Shown one piece after another: positions 1 through 11,765 of a stretch of 64,000 bases of DNA. Origin of the DNA: Polytrichum commune. Its lineage: Eukaryota; Streptophyta; Polytrichopsida; Polytrichales; Polytrichaceae. Position 1 is the stretch's first letter. Each line of letters begins with the position of its first letter. Both the position numbers and the translations under genes were made by a program. The notes below the pieces were generated by a model. It did no database searches, was not told where the DNA came from, and worked only from the letters and a program-made list of their open reading frames with translations. The DNA lies in the NCBI GenBank assembly GCA_950295325.1, contig OX485805.1:28135501-28199500 (forward strand), given 5' to 3'.

Positions 1-558
1 AACAATAGACTTATTTTTCAGGGGCTCAAAAATCACCAAACTGCACAAGGAGGCTCGGTCTTTGTAGGAAATCCTAACCCCAGTCAATACAACACTACTA
101 TGGAGGAACAGACCAGTGTTGGGTTGGTATCATATTTTTTTGATACCAATCAGGCATCCGTAATGAGGATTTCACATTTTTTGCTACCAGTAGGGTATAG
201 GTGATTAACAATATTTATTTTTTTTGATATCATTTGAGTCTATATATTATGCAAAACCCTTCATACCTAGGCAAAATCGCACTAGTATCAATATGGTTTA
301 GAATGTTATTGACCCAAATAAAACCTTGGGTAAACAAAGATTATCTCACCTTGATATACCCACCAAATAACAATTTTTGGTATGAAAAGTTTGATACACA
401 CAAGTAGGTTCATTGATACCATTATTGATGTTGATTAATGATACATTGATTCACCTATATACCAGACCAACATTGTAACAGACCATGCAACTCAAAAAAC
501 TACCATAGTTTCCCCCCCCCCCCAGTACTGATGTAGACTATTGCAATGCATAGAACTG
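1..558. other. No gene recognised; AT-rich flank
   Basis: No convincing coding stretch is visible. If the NPR1-like gene to the right is complete, its ankyrin-coding exons should lie here or beyond the left edge, but I see no ankyrin-like translation. The stretch around 150-180 shares an 18-base match with the reverse complement of 41,945-41,965, so part of it is probably a dispersed repeat. Confidence 0.5.
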
Positions 559-2538
559 CTAACCTAACCACAATTCTGTCCAGCAGGTCCCCAATGGTGG
601 GAAGGGTGACCCATTTTCCAGGGACTCAGGTATTATCCACCAAAGATAAAAGCATTGCCTGTGTATTGCCCTGCATTGCTTCTCTTGAACTTGCTCCAGA
701 TGACATCCTTCATGTCCAAGCTCGAGACGAAATCTCTTCACACTCTTGAGAGCTTCTCCTGGAATCTCCCTTTCTAGTGTAAAATTATCAATATCTGAGT
801 TGGCTATCACCTTCAAGCAAAGACAGTGCAGGTCAGGAACCTCACGAGTACACGCAAGTTTCGATATATAAAGCACATCCTCCACTTGATAATTGTTGTT
901 GTCCAAATTGTCCATAAGGTATTGCTGCAAATCAGCAGATCCATGTCAGTCTTTTCACAACATCAACATTCCATATAAGGAAAGAAAGATGACTCAAATA
1001 TTGCCACCAGTGTGAAGTATGGTGTTGCTTCATTTCCAAGTTGGTCTAAGTCTATATGTAATATCCGATACCCCACTATGATTGGGTGGATCAAAGATGG
1101 TAGGGTGCACTGGAAATCAAGAGCTAGGAAGGTCACCCATCCAAGTACTATTCCAGTCTTAGGCGGCTGAACCTCGGAGTTCCCGTGAGATCTGGGTTTA
1201 GGCCTTGGGTTTAAGCCACCCCTTTCCATAGGGGCATTTACTAGTGGCATCCTCTACAGTGCAGAAGCTTTTAGACTTTCAATATCTCCATATTCACGAA
1301 GTGTTGAATGAACTCAGGTAGGGAACAACTTCACTTGACAATATAAAGGAGCTTAAAGTCAGTAATATGGAAGCGCTTTGTGATTATGAAAGATTTCAGG
1401 TAAACATCAAGTAGACTACATCCAAGTCGGTACAAGAAAATGTGTAACTAAACGAGTTCAATTATTCACCATGGGTTTCCTGGTTACCCAGACATTACAA
1501 ACTTCTAAATTTAGATACACCAATAATACTGCTTTCGCATTGATTCAATCACATCAAATTACAACATTAAAGCAATGCTCACCAAACATACGGTTGCAAT
1601 TAGTGTATTCTGTTTCTATAGATGCAAGACCTAAATTAATGGAATAAAATCCAGGGTGAGTGGTTGGCCACGAGGAGGAGGAGGAGGATGAGTTAGGACC
1701 TGAGCAAGATTCTTGGGCATTGGGGTCTCAATACTGAAGCGCATGTCAAATAATTCACAAACTTCTAAATTCATATACCATTAACATTGATTCGATCACA
1801 ACAAATTAAAGCATTGCAGTAATGTCCGCCAAACATAGGGTTTCAATTTTTACATTATCTTTCTATGTTTTATAGATGCAAGACCTAAACTATTAAAACA
1901 CACACTCCAGGGTGGAAATTCACATCAGTGATTGGCCATGAGGAGGAGGAAGAGTTGGGAGTTTGGACCTGAGCAAGGTTCTTAAGCTCTGGGATGTCAA
2001 ACACTGAAGCTGAATTCAGAAGCTCCACAGCATAGTCGATTGCCGGTCTACAAGCTAAGTGGTGACAAGTGACATCGCGGCACTCGTTGACAACTGAACT
2101 CATGGATCTCAGTTTCCCTCCATACACATACCCCAACACGGTCTTGAACGCTGCGTACCCTATCCTTCTTCCCTCTCCCACAATGCTACTGAGCTCCAGT
2201 TCCGGTGGAAACTTGCCAGACACCTTGGACGACTTCCCAGTACTGTCCTTGGCCTTCTCTGCAAACACCTTCCGCCAAACCGGGCTCCGAACCGCCAGAA
2301 TGGAGCGGTGCACTGGCACACGTCTGCCATCCACAAGGATAGTCATGTCGCTGTATAACTCCTGACCCGTCAAACTCTCAAAGTCTGATCTCACTTTCTC
2401 CGATTCGCTACTACTCTTTTCCAATTCCTTACAGCACCCGCAGTTGCTGATGCCACCCACACCACCCCTTCCATCTGACAAAAACTGGAATCCCGACTCC
2501 TGTCCTGGCTGAGAGAGCGTGAGATCAAAGTCCGCCAT
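559..2538 (-). CDS. NPR1-like BTB/POZ protein, exons 1-2 (partial)
   Basis: Exon 1 runs from ATG 2538 to 1969. It encodes an acidic/Gly-rich N-terminus, a BTB/POZ domain (SDMTILVDGRRVPVHRSIL then AAFKTVLGYVYGGKL) and the NPR-type segment CxxxxCHHLACRPAIDYAVELL. It ends at a CAG|GT donor. Exon 2 starts at 924 after TTTGCAG and continues in phase with the NPR1 helical region (YLMDNLDN, then IANSDIDNFTLEREIPGEAL, then RFRLELG), which matches LLDxLD and IxxSNVDxxSLExxLPEEL of NPR1 proteins. After the LELG motif the frame loses similarity and stops at 559. An ATC microsatellite lies just upstream of ATG 2538; an in-frame ATG at 2574 is possible but less likely. NPR proteins are salicylate-responsive transcription cofactors (known for the family). 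Ankyrin repeats are not seen, so the gene either continues off the left edge or is truncated. Confidence 0.78.
1118..1191 (-). pseudogene. 5S rRNA-derived fragment (possible 5S-type SINE)
   Basis: Read on the minus strand, this stretch follows plant 5S rRNA from about nucleotide 28 to 103. It has ATCTCACGGGAACTCCGAGG (5S: ATCCCATCAGAACTCCGAAG), then AGTACTTGGATGGGTGACC (5S: AGTACTAGGATGGGTGACC). The last block contains the RNA polymerase III C-box. The first ~27 bases and the 3' end do not match, so it is not a functional 5S gene. It lies in the intron of the NPR1-like gene. It could be a decayed 5S copy or the head of a 5S-derived SINE. Confidence 0.7.
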
Positions 2539-2718
2539 GATGATGATGATGATGATCCTTCCTATGATTTGCACCCTCGCTTGCTCTTAGACTCGGGCCC
2601 TCTACAATGAATTCCTCCCAAACACGTCCATCCACCATTCTCCTTCGAGTGTCTCCCGAGGAAAATCCAGCCAGAGTAGTGTCTGTCCCAACAGACCCGC
2701 AATATTTGCTCCCTCCCC

Positions 2719-3390
2719 TTTAACCTGCAAATGGCTCACAGTCTGGATCCAAATGATACATCTGATCGGCCACTTTCGCACTGTCCCAAGCTCCACTTCC
2801 AATAACCACACCTACGATGACTACAACCCCATTCTCAAACACATGACACCAAAAATCTTTCCATCCCAACCTACCAAGAGTAGATACTGACTCAAGTCAC
2901 CGAAACTTGCAGAAAATGTGCTTAACCCTTCAATCTGCAAATGGGACACAGTCTAGATCCAAACGATACATCTGATCGGCCACCTTCTTATTGTTACTAT
3001 TATTCGGACTGTCCCAAGCTCTCTTCCAAATTACCGCGCCTATGATGACTGCACCCCTCATTCTCAAACACCTGACACCGAAATTCTTCCATCCGAATCT
3101 ATCAAGAGTAGATGCTCACTCAAGTTACCATAACTTGCAGAAAAATGAGCCTTAACCGTTCAAACTGCAAATAGCTCACAGTCTGGATACGTGTGATACA
3201 TCTGATCGGCCACCGTCTTATTATTCTTATTATTCGCACTGTCCCAAGCTCCACATCCAAATTACCACACCTATGATGACTGCACCCCCCATTCTTAAAC
3301 ACCTGACACCGAAATTCTTCCATCCAAACCTACCAATAGTAGATGCTCACTCGAGTCACCGAAACTTGCAGAAAATGCGCACGACCGTTC
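2719..3390. repeat. Three degenerate tandem repeats upstream of the NPR1-like gene
   Basis: Units begin near 2721, 2932 and 3161 (spacing 211 and 229 bases) with CTGCAAATGGCTCACAGTCT-like sequence. Each continues with GATACATCTGATCGGCCACC, ACTGTCCCAAGCTC and a CACCGAAACTTGCAGAAAAT-like block. The array starts about 180 bases upstream of the NPR1-like start codon, so it lies in the likely promoter or 5' region. Confidence 0.75.
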
Positions 3391-4372
3391 AGGGAGCTTA
3401 CATTTGCTGCTGCTCTCTCTCAACTGCGATGACGTTCTAGTGCCCCCTCGGCTAAGTCGACAGAAAAATGCGAGAAAGAGATGATGATGATGATGAGCTA
3501 ACTTAAGTCATCAGGGATCCTCGTCGCAATTTCTCCCGAATGTAAACAAGTTACTCCCTCTCTTCTGTTCTTATGGGATTGCAGGCAAATTCCAACAAAC
3601 TCTCGCCTGTTAAACTTGACGAAAATGGAAATCGCTCGTTGCTCAACAGATGATCGATCACTGTTGCGGCATCAAGAAGAAACCTAAGAAGAGCCACCTC
3701 CGAAGCAAGCAATCGCCGGAGGAAATTTCTTCTTCCATGCTGCGGCTGGTCCTCCTGGATGTGTGAGTGCGAATCTCGGAAGCGGCCGCCTGACCGAGGA
3801 GGTGCATTGTTTGTTGTTGCTGCGGCACCTGTGCTGTGATCGATGTGTGAGTCTGCGGCGGCGGCGGCGATGATGATGATGAGGCGTGTTCAAGATTGTA
3901 GTTGATAAATTGCCCTTGTTTGTGGAGAGTGCCGCAGTGTAGCATGAGCTCCCTGTGCTAATCCGGGGTAGATGCCAAAGCGGGAGCGCAGGAAGAGCGG
4001 GAATGCGGCAGACATGGCGGACGAGGTAGCCGATCTCACCGCTTCTTACGTAAGTAACTTTAGGGCTGCACAACTCTCAGATTCTAGCCCCTTCCTCCCC
4101 CGCATCGCAGCTGAAAAAGGTATCGAACGGTCGATCCACGCAGCACCAGCCACCAGTGAAAAATAACAACAACGCCACCACCTTCCGATTCACTCACGAC
4201 GTCGCCATCGTCGTCATTGGACATAACTAAGCAGTAGAATCCACAAGGTAAGTAACTTAAGAACAACGACGAACGAGGAAGTCGATGAAGATGAAGAAGA
4301 AGACGGCCGAGGGAATCCTGATCCCTTCCCTTCCCTTCCCTTCCCTTCCGTTGCACCTGTGGTATCTTATGT
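3391..4372. other. GC-richer block, possible gene start or CpG-type promoter
   Basis: This stretch is clearly richer in G+C than its surroundings. On the plus strand, ATG 3972 opens a short basic-then-acidic frame (MPKRERRKSGNAADMADEV) ending near a good donor TTAC|GTAAGTAAC at about 4051. A second identical GTAAGTAACTT donor-like site lies near 4248. This could be the first exon of a plus-strand gene, but no downstream exon is recognisable and a transposon-like inverted repeat starts at 4373. The opposite strand also has open frames that look low-complexity (His/Arg runs). Confidence 0.3.
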
Positions 4373-5597
4373 GGGTGCTATTTGGTTCGTTTTTCATGTT
4401 CTCCAACTTCGACCGATTAGATTTACACAACAAAACTCCTGATGCATCAGCAAATCTACCATGAAAAATCTGCCAAAATCGCATGGAAATCGTATCTCCC
4501 CTTTATTTAGTTATGGTCATGGGAAGTGCATGTTTCTTGATTTCTTAACTCAATTCATAGATCCTCTCAATTGTGTTCACTATTGAATGTAGAGTACTTC
4601 TTAATATTCAAAGACATTATAGTCCAATCTCTTTTAAACATGTGTCTTTATGATTTGCTCTTTGATCCTCGCCGAATCACACACCAATCAAATCTAGGAG
4701 TTTGATTAAGAAAATGACCGAGTTAAGACCCATCTACCTTAATAAGGCTTGAAGGTGTATTAATTCACACACAACCAAGTAAAAGTTGAAGGTGTGCTTA
4801 AAGGAACATGGGTGTTATTTGGCAACTTTTCTTAATTGGGCCCTTATAAGGTAGAAACACAGAAAACGGTGAATGATTGCTACTAGTGTACTAGACTAGG
4901 GGTAGTATGATTCTTGTCTGGACCTAAAATGGCTCATTTTACAAGTGATGGCCCGAAAAGGATGCAGTGATTGGCTAGATAGATGTTGTTTCACACCCTT
5001 GCGATCACTTTTGGGTGGCATTGAGTTAACCGTGTTGTGTGCATTCGTATGCAAAGTAGGACATTTTGATGCTCAAATTAAGGAGACTCTAGTGTACAGT
5101 TAGGGGGGTTTGACTTACTTGCATCTTTGGGAAACTATAACTAATTAATTACAAAAAATAAAATTACAAAACAACCTGCATTCCTCATCATTTCATCTAC
5201 TCCATCTCTAAAGAATACTGCAAAAAAATTAAGCCACTATTTATGGCCGAATCATCTCATTTTCACCATTTTCCGTATTTGATTGGTGTGTAATTAGGTG
5301 AAGATCAAAGAACAAACACCATAAAGACACGTGGCATTAAGAAAGTGGACTATGTTATCACATTTTCTTAACTACTCCACACTCAATACTGAACACAACT
5401 GGACGGATATGCGTGTTTAGTTAAGGAATCAACAAATATGGACTTCCAATAACCATAACATTATCATGGAAGTTCTGATTTTCAATCCAACTTTTGATGA
5501 TGCTTCGTCATATATTTGCTAATTTATACAAGCTTCATTGTGTAAATTGCATTCGGAGAAGTTGGAGAATATGAAAAATTAACCAAATAACACCCCC
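4373..5597. mobile_element. Long-TIR (foldback-type) DNA element, non-coding
   Basis: Inverted arms of roughly 300 bases face each other. The left arm, 4373-4710, begins GGGTGCTATTTGGTT and includes TTCATGTTCTCCAACTTC and ACACACCAATCAAATCTAG. The right arm, 5270-5597, contains CTAATTACACACCAATCAAA in reverse and ends AACCAAATAACACCCCC. The arms are diverged but collinear. There is no transposase in the interior and no unambiguous target duplication. It resembles a MITE or solo foldback element of unknown superfamily. Confidence 0.7.
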
Positions 5598-6058
5598 ATT
5601 CCTTAAACTCTTTAACACTAGGGGGTGGTTGTGGTTGTGGGGTACTTTCTTTGATCATGTTTCCATGGGAAAAGCATAATAAATGCTAACCATTCCCACA
5701 ATCATCCCTTACCCATTAAACCCCTTATTACTCCACATGGTTAACCACCCTTGGGGTGGTTGTTCATGCTCATGTGGCATTACTAGAGAGCTTCAAGGCC
5801 AAGGTCCAGGGAGAAAGTTGAGGAGACATCCACTTTAGCACTATAATCAAAAGCTAACAAAGATCAAATTACTTCGATTTTCTCTTGAGCTTGAAACCTA
5901 AACCAATGATATAAAGTAACTCCACCATCAAAACAATCACAAGAATTTGCCAACCAAAAAAAAAATTTATTGTGAATGAAAAAACATAGTAGTTGTGATT
6001 CAATGTGGCGGTTAATCATAACCATATTTGTAGCGTAAATACCCTTTTCATCTTATAA
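5598..6058. other. No gene; short GGGGTGGTT inverted motifs
   Basis: No coding signal is seen. Around 5619-5750 a G-rich GGGGGTGGTTGTGG motif and a partly inverted copy (GGTTAACCACCCTTGGGG) suggest a ~130-bp MITE, but the ends are too diverged to call. Confidence 0.3.
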
Positions 6059-6545
6059 TAGTGGATTTGCGTTTACAATCAACCCTCCTATTGTTGTAAC
6101 ATGTGGAGTGGAGACAAGCAATGTATGGATTCCGGTGTAAGGTTGTTTTTAAGCGTAATTGAAGGCCATTAAAGATGTGCTTGCACCCAACTAAGTAAAA
6201 GTTGATGGTATGTCTAACTACTCTTGTATTTGAAGAGTGGATTTGACCTTGGTGATCGTGCCTCCCATTGGTACATTTTGTGGAGTGGAGACAAGCAGTG
6301 TATGGATTCTAGTGGAAACATTGCCTAAGAATAATTGAAGGGCATTGACGTTGCATTTATACACAAGTATTACAAGTTGGAGGTGCATGTATACTCATAA
6401 TTGAAGAGAGGATCCCAAGTGAATTTGACCTTGACGATCGTCTCTCTATTGGTGCATTCCATGGGGTGGAGACAAACAATTTATGGATACTCATGGAAAA
6501 GTTGTCTAGGACAAATTGTCTCGTACAAATCCTCTCCCATACTTT
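6059..6545. repeat. Three degenerate tandem units of about 178 bp
   Basis: Units share GTGGATTTG(A/C)(C/G)-TT near 6062, 6237 and 6418 (spacing about 175 and 181 bases). Each continues with a TGGAGTGGAGACAAGCA-TGTATGGAT-like block and an AATTGAAGGGCATT-like block. They are not coding. Confidence 0.7.
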
Positions 6546-7162
6546 ATCCTCAAATATCTCTTCCATGGCCCCGTAGAAATCGCAAAGAATATACATCTAG
6601 AGAAAGTCAACTACAACCATCACGACTATTCCCAAGTCAGTCCTAATTACACCTTGTATTGTAGTTGGGCAAGTCAGTGTAGTTGTGGTTGTGGTTGTGG
6701 TTGTCCACCGCATCTTCTCTCCTTATCCCTCATAAATAGAGTCAATGAAAGTAAACTACAACCACCAACTACCAAATCATGTGACCATATTGTGGTCATT
6801 TTTAACTCTACATGCAGATTTGATCGTTAGATATAATATGGTTTTGTCTATCAATTAGCACTTGGAAATCATGCATATTGTCACTCCAAGTTTCAAATAT
6901 GGATTGAGATGGTACGATATCAAAGTGAAGTTGTCTTCAAGTAATCACATAGGCCCAATCTCATTGTGAAACATAACTTATTGATATCCACTCTAAACCA
7001 CAAACCATGGCATATTCACTAAAATATAGGTCTCCAATGACCACATACGGCATACATACCACACACTAAGCTTAAGTTAGACAAGTTGAGAGGTGGTTGA
7101 AAAGAGCATCCTTCTAGCCCGCATTGGAGCCTCTTACGCAATTTTTTGTTTTTTTCCACTCA

Positions 7163-7697
7163 GGGCCGGTTCACACTATGGCCAAACTTCGAGAGGAGAA
7201 GCGTTTGGACCAATGAAAATGCAGAAATGTCCAAAGTCTGTCCTCTCGGCCTTCACACTAGAGACCAAAGTCCAAAGGACATCGCCTCCAAAAGAGCCTA
7301 GGTGGCAACACTTTTAGGAAGATATGGCGCCAAGAGTTCGGCCTCTTGAGCAAAGTTTGGGCCGAGCAAAATGCTCGACCCAAACTTCCGTCGAGAGGCC
7401 GAACTTTTTTTTCATTAAAATATCAATCATTAACAAGATCTTGACCATTAGATTGGAGGGGTTATTTTAAGAAAGGAATAAAGTGGGATGCTCCTTTGGG
7501 TTTGGACTTTGGGCTCGGCCTTTGGAGGCTTCACACTACGGCCATCCAAGTCGAGAGGCCGTGGGAGTTCATGGCCAAAGGCTCCACTTACTATATTTTA
7601 TTGACTATTTTCAACTCATTTCTTTGGACTCTCAACAAAGTTTGGCCACTCAATCCCACAACCTCTTGACTTGGACGGCCATAATGTGAAGCGGCCC
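7163..7697. mobile_element. Harbinger-like MITE (TCA target duplication)
   Basis: This 535-bp element has inverted ends GGGCCGGTTCACACTATGGCC at the left and GGCCATAATGTGAAGCGGCCC at the right. It is flanked by the direct triplet TCA (7160-7162 and 7698-7700). There is no transposase. A three-base duplication and a GGG-starting TIR fit the PIF/Harbinger superfamily. Its ends resemble those of the elements at 18,730 and 50,510 (GGGNCGGTTTACACYAT), so they are probably mobilised by related transposases. Confidence 0.82.
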
Positions 7698-7700
7698 TCA

Positions 7701-9692
7701 AGTCCACTTTGCACTTCAACATTCAATCCATTACTAGGCTTCCAAAGCTCAGTCGGCTCCTTTATGGATCCCATGTGGATAAAATACAACAAAAGCATAG
7801 TCACATCATGAAGGTGGCTTAGGAACGTCAAGAGTTTGAATTGTCATGTAGTTGGCTCCAAGCGAATTGGGTTTTCAAACATTTGTTGGCTTGTTGTGAA
7901 TTTTCCTTTGTTTTACCATAATCCTCTCTCCCCCCCCCCCCCCCCCCATGATGCCTCACTCTCAGACAAGAACGATGATTGCATCAAGGCAATAACAATT
8001 TACCAAAAATGACCAATTATTATCACATGTGGAGAACAATTCTATAATTGTGTTACATATTGATCATAAAACCATATAAAATGTGAAAGAAAATTACAAT
8101 ATTCATGCAAAAGAGTGGTAACGATTACGAAGAAGATGACGTCATGTAATAATCTTAAAACTCCTTGACATATTCTTGCTCCAAGTGTTGAGAGCTTAAA
8201 GAGTGATCAAGCTCTTAATAGTTCCCCAATGGTTTTGAGTGTTGGATAGAAGCTTGTCAAACTCAAAATCAAAGCTCTTAACTCAACCTCTAGTGTTTTT
8301 ATTTTGGAGAGAGAGCGTGGATGGCGGGGTGGGGGGCCTTGACTTCTTACATCCCAACACCACATCATGTCACCAATGCCTTATAAACCTATGAACAATT
8401 TGAAATTTTGAAATTGTAGACTATACATAAAGACAATTGCATGCGATGATGGTAATCGAATATGCATAAAACACGTTTAAATCTAGGTTATTTGAACAAA
8501 ACAAAATTTCTCTATGTTTCATGTTCATACACACATCAATCTAATTGGAGTAGGTAATGCAATCAATAAAGCAAATAATTCTACATTGAGTCACTTTTGA
8601 CATCCTAAGTTGTAAACAATAGCAAGTAAGCACCTCTATACAGCGCCTCGAGTACCAAAATGGGCCTCTTAATCTTTAATCTCTAAGCATCTAAGAGGCT
8701 TAGATCAGGTCTCTCCAACCCCAAAATTGCGTATTTGGGCTACATATTCTCATTTTTAACTATTCATACTTTAAATGATCATATCTAAAATAAAATCATT
8801 TTTGAGTGCATTATTTGAATAAGTTAAAGACATTGATGTTACTCAAAGATTTATGTTCAAATAAGCAACGTGGGTACCTTTGGATGCAAACATGTACATT
8901 GTATTTTGATCATCAATGTCTAATATGAGTATATTCTTATTTTCTCCTTGACATAAGACAATGTATATATTAAACTTTCAAACAAACAAATTTATAAAAT
9001 ATAATTATAAACTTAGTGAAAGCCTATATAAATATTGTTTTTGGCCGTAGATTGAGACCCCATGTCATGTAAGGGTTAAGGGGTAAGGATTGTGAGTCAT
9101 GGGTCCTTATGAAGCCTTCTTTGTGCAATCTCAATGCAACATAACATTAATCAATAGGCTTGGCCACTCTAAAACTAACTTGGGAGAAACTTAAACCCTG
9201 CTGCATTCATTACATCCATAGGAATATGCCTAATATCATTGTACATGCGTCCATAAGTAAATGCATGTGTAAATTCCCCACACACGCGCGCGCACACACA
9301 CGTAACATTACTCAGCAACATGGGCCCTCACAATATAAAAAGGGGATGATAAGAGTTTAATCTGAATTAGAATCTCTTTGCGCAACTATTTAAACATCCC
9401 ACTGTTATATTCCGAGGACCCATGGAACAAGAGTTGCATGTTGAGTAATTTTATGCAATTGTCGGCACATTGTTGTTATTTTGTTTGAAAGAAAACCATG
9501 TGTGAGTCACATTGTGTGGAATCCCACTGCAGTAACGACAAGGCAATATTGATCATACTAACTCCACTTGCAAACACTAATGAACCTAACATTGTAGCCA
9601 CCCGGGGTGAAAATCAGGAGATTCCTCAACAATCCTCCTCCAATTCCATAACCCACCCAAGTCACTTCAACTGCTGACTAATATTGTGACAT
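7701..9692. other. No gene recognised; AT-rich, poly-C tract at 7929-7947
   Basis: Short open frames only, none with recognisable motifs. There is a C homopolymer near 7930 and an alternating CGCG/CACA tract near 9285-9301. I see nothing else. Confidence 0.5.
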
Positions 9693-9852
9693 AACATTAT
9701 TAAGCAATGTGCGTTCATTCATGTGGATCCCAGGAATATAACCATGTTATGCCATAGTTTAGTGCATATTCAAATACAACTGCGGCATCCCCATGGTTAT
9801 ATTCATGTGGCCCGCATGAATGAACACACACTGCTTAATAATGATATGGAGT
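9693..9852. repeat. Foldback repeat, copy 1
   Basis: Imperfect palindrome. The left arm is ACATAACATTATTAAGCAAT followed by GTGCGTTCATTCATGTGG and AATATAACCATG. The right arm reads back CATGGTTATATTCATGTGG, GCATGAATGAACACACACTG and CTTAATAATGATATGG. The same structure recurs at 13,466-13,645, so this is a dispersed foldback MITE. Confidence 0.75.
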
Positions 9853-10806
9853 CTCTTGCAGAGTTTGAAACATAAGTTAAAACATAAGCAGTCAAATCTT
9901 GACTACCGATTTTTTTCACAATTTGGCTAGAACCACGAAAATATAGTGTGAGGCGAAGAACCAAGAATTTGATTTAGTGGATGTTTGGAAGAAATACATT
10001 TTACTAGATTCTTTATTTTTATTTTGAGACAAAAGGCCAAAAGAGCCAACGCCAAATGCATTAAGAGCCAAGAAAACGTGCCCGTTGCCGGAGGGGCCCC
10101 TTGGGCGCGAAACACTGCCACATAAAAAACCAACAAACGACCCTACCACGGACAACCCACCAGACCCACCAAGCCAAGGACCACCCCCAAGCCGCCAAGA
10201 CCGCACTCGATTGAGCGCCAAGCACCCTAACTACGTTTGCATTTTCCGATTCCATTCCACATGTAATTTGTGCCTTCTACAAAGTACATTCCTAGTGCCC
10301 CCGGTTTGATCAATACCTTGAAGCCTGGGCGTATCGAAGGAACTGCTAACCTAAATCTGTTTAATCGCATGTTCCCACACCGCCTTGGCATGGACAACAA
10401 CTTCATCCCACATACGGTGTTCGACTTTGGATTCATGTCATTGTTCATGGTTGAACACTTTGTCATTGCGCTCAATCTAAATGGTGCAGAGCGTGGTTCC
10501 CCTAAAGAGATGCCAAACTTTAATTTTTCTACCATATTTCTTCGGAATCCTTTCCCCATTTTACTAGATTTTTGGAGAGGCGCCCCTTCCAATGAAGAGT
10601 CAAAACGTACAAGAATAACCTTCTATCCCTGAGCCTGCTTTCCTGGCAAGTTGCCACAACAAATTATACTTTAAACAAGCTACTCCCCAAACTCTGGGAG
10701 TGGTGGTTGCAGTTTGCATTTTGCAGCAGGCCCCCAAAAAAGTTGGGAGAAAGTTATAAAATTTGTGCCAGTGCCCGGGAGGTTTTTGGGCATAGTCGGT
10801 CAAGAT
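9853..10806. other. No gene recognised; one 120-codon open frame
   Basis: An open frame runs 10,270-10,632 (+) with an equally long frame on the opposite strand (10,227-10,592). I recognise no family in either, and the base composition is locally GC-rich (10,080-10,200). It could be a gene fragment captured by a repeat; I cannot assign it. Confidence 0.3.
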
Positions 10807-11765
10807 CAGGGCCCGGGCAGAACCGGCGGTTAGGTACAGATGAACCGGTTGAGTTTGAGAAATAACCAGTTGAAGTTGGAGACTTCCAGAGAATTACATA
10901 TCATTTTAGAGGAATCTATACAAGAATATACCTCAAATGAATGAAAGCAAAACCGGAAGATGTCAACCTATGATGGGGGAGAACCGGCAGTTAGTTACAG
11001 ATGAACCGGTTGAGTTTGAGAAATAACCGGTTGAAGTTGGAGACATCCAAAGAATTACCGATCATTCTAGAGGAACCTATACAAGAATATACCTCAAATG
11101 AATGAAAGCAAAACCAGAAGATGTCAACCTATGATGGGGGAGAACTGGCAGTTAGTTACAAATGAACCGGTTGAGTTTGAGATATAACCGGTTGAAGTTC
11201 AAGACTGCATGAAAATTACTGATCATTTTAGAGGAATCTATAGAATATACCTCAACATGTAACCGGTTGGACTTGCAAACACAAGGATCTCAACCGGTTA
11301 TGCCCAAAAATCTCCCCGATCACTCATGTCAACATGTTAACCGGTTGGAATTAGAATCACTTGGATCTTGACCAACTATTCCCAAAAACTTCCCGAGCAC
11401 TAGTCAAGATCCTCGTGATTCTAAATCAAGCCGGTTATAGGTTGACATCATCTTCCGGTTTTGCTTTCATTCATTTGAGGTATATTCTTGTATAGATTCC
11501 TCGAGAATGATCGGTAATTCTCCGAAAGTCTCCAACTTCAACCGGTTATTTCTCAAACTCAACCGGTTCATCTGTAACTAACCGCCGGTTCTCCCCGATC
11601 ATAGGTTGACATCTTCCGGTTTTGCTTTCATTCATTTGAGGTATATTCTTGTATAGATTCCTCTAGAATGATTGGTAATCCTCCGGAAGTCTCCAACTTC
11701 AACTGGTTATTTCTCAAACTCAACCGGTTCATCTGTACCTAACCACCGGTTCTACCCGAGCCCTG
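10807..11765. mobile_element. Palindromic element of inverted 160-bp tandem units
   Basis: The element begins CAGGGCCCGGGCAGAACCGG and ends CCGGTTCTACCCGAGCCCTG. The left half holds three direct units (from about 10,821, 10,981 and 11,141). Each contains AACCGG, GATGAACCGGTTGAGTTTGAG, AACCGGTTGAAGTT and ATACCTCAAATGAATGAAAG. The right half (11,418-11,760) holds two units in reverse orientation. AACCGGTT motifs are scattered through the middle as well. CAGGG ends recall hAT elements, but no 8-bp duplication is visible. A degenerate partial copy lies at 43,770-43,975. Confidence 0.8.

Noticed and set aside
963..1250. 95-codon minus-strand frame in the NPR1-like intron
   Set aside because: Its middle is explained by the 5S-rRNA-derived sequence, so it is not a protein gene.
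3684..4073. 129-codon minus-strand frame with His/Arg runs
   Set aside because: Driven by a GGC/GAT-type simple repeat; no conserved motif.
10227..10632. Overlapping 120-codon frames on both strands as a gene
   Set aside because: No recognisable domain, no splice or family context, and both strands are equally open, which fits chance in a locally GC-rich stretch.
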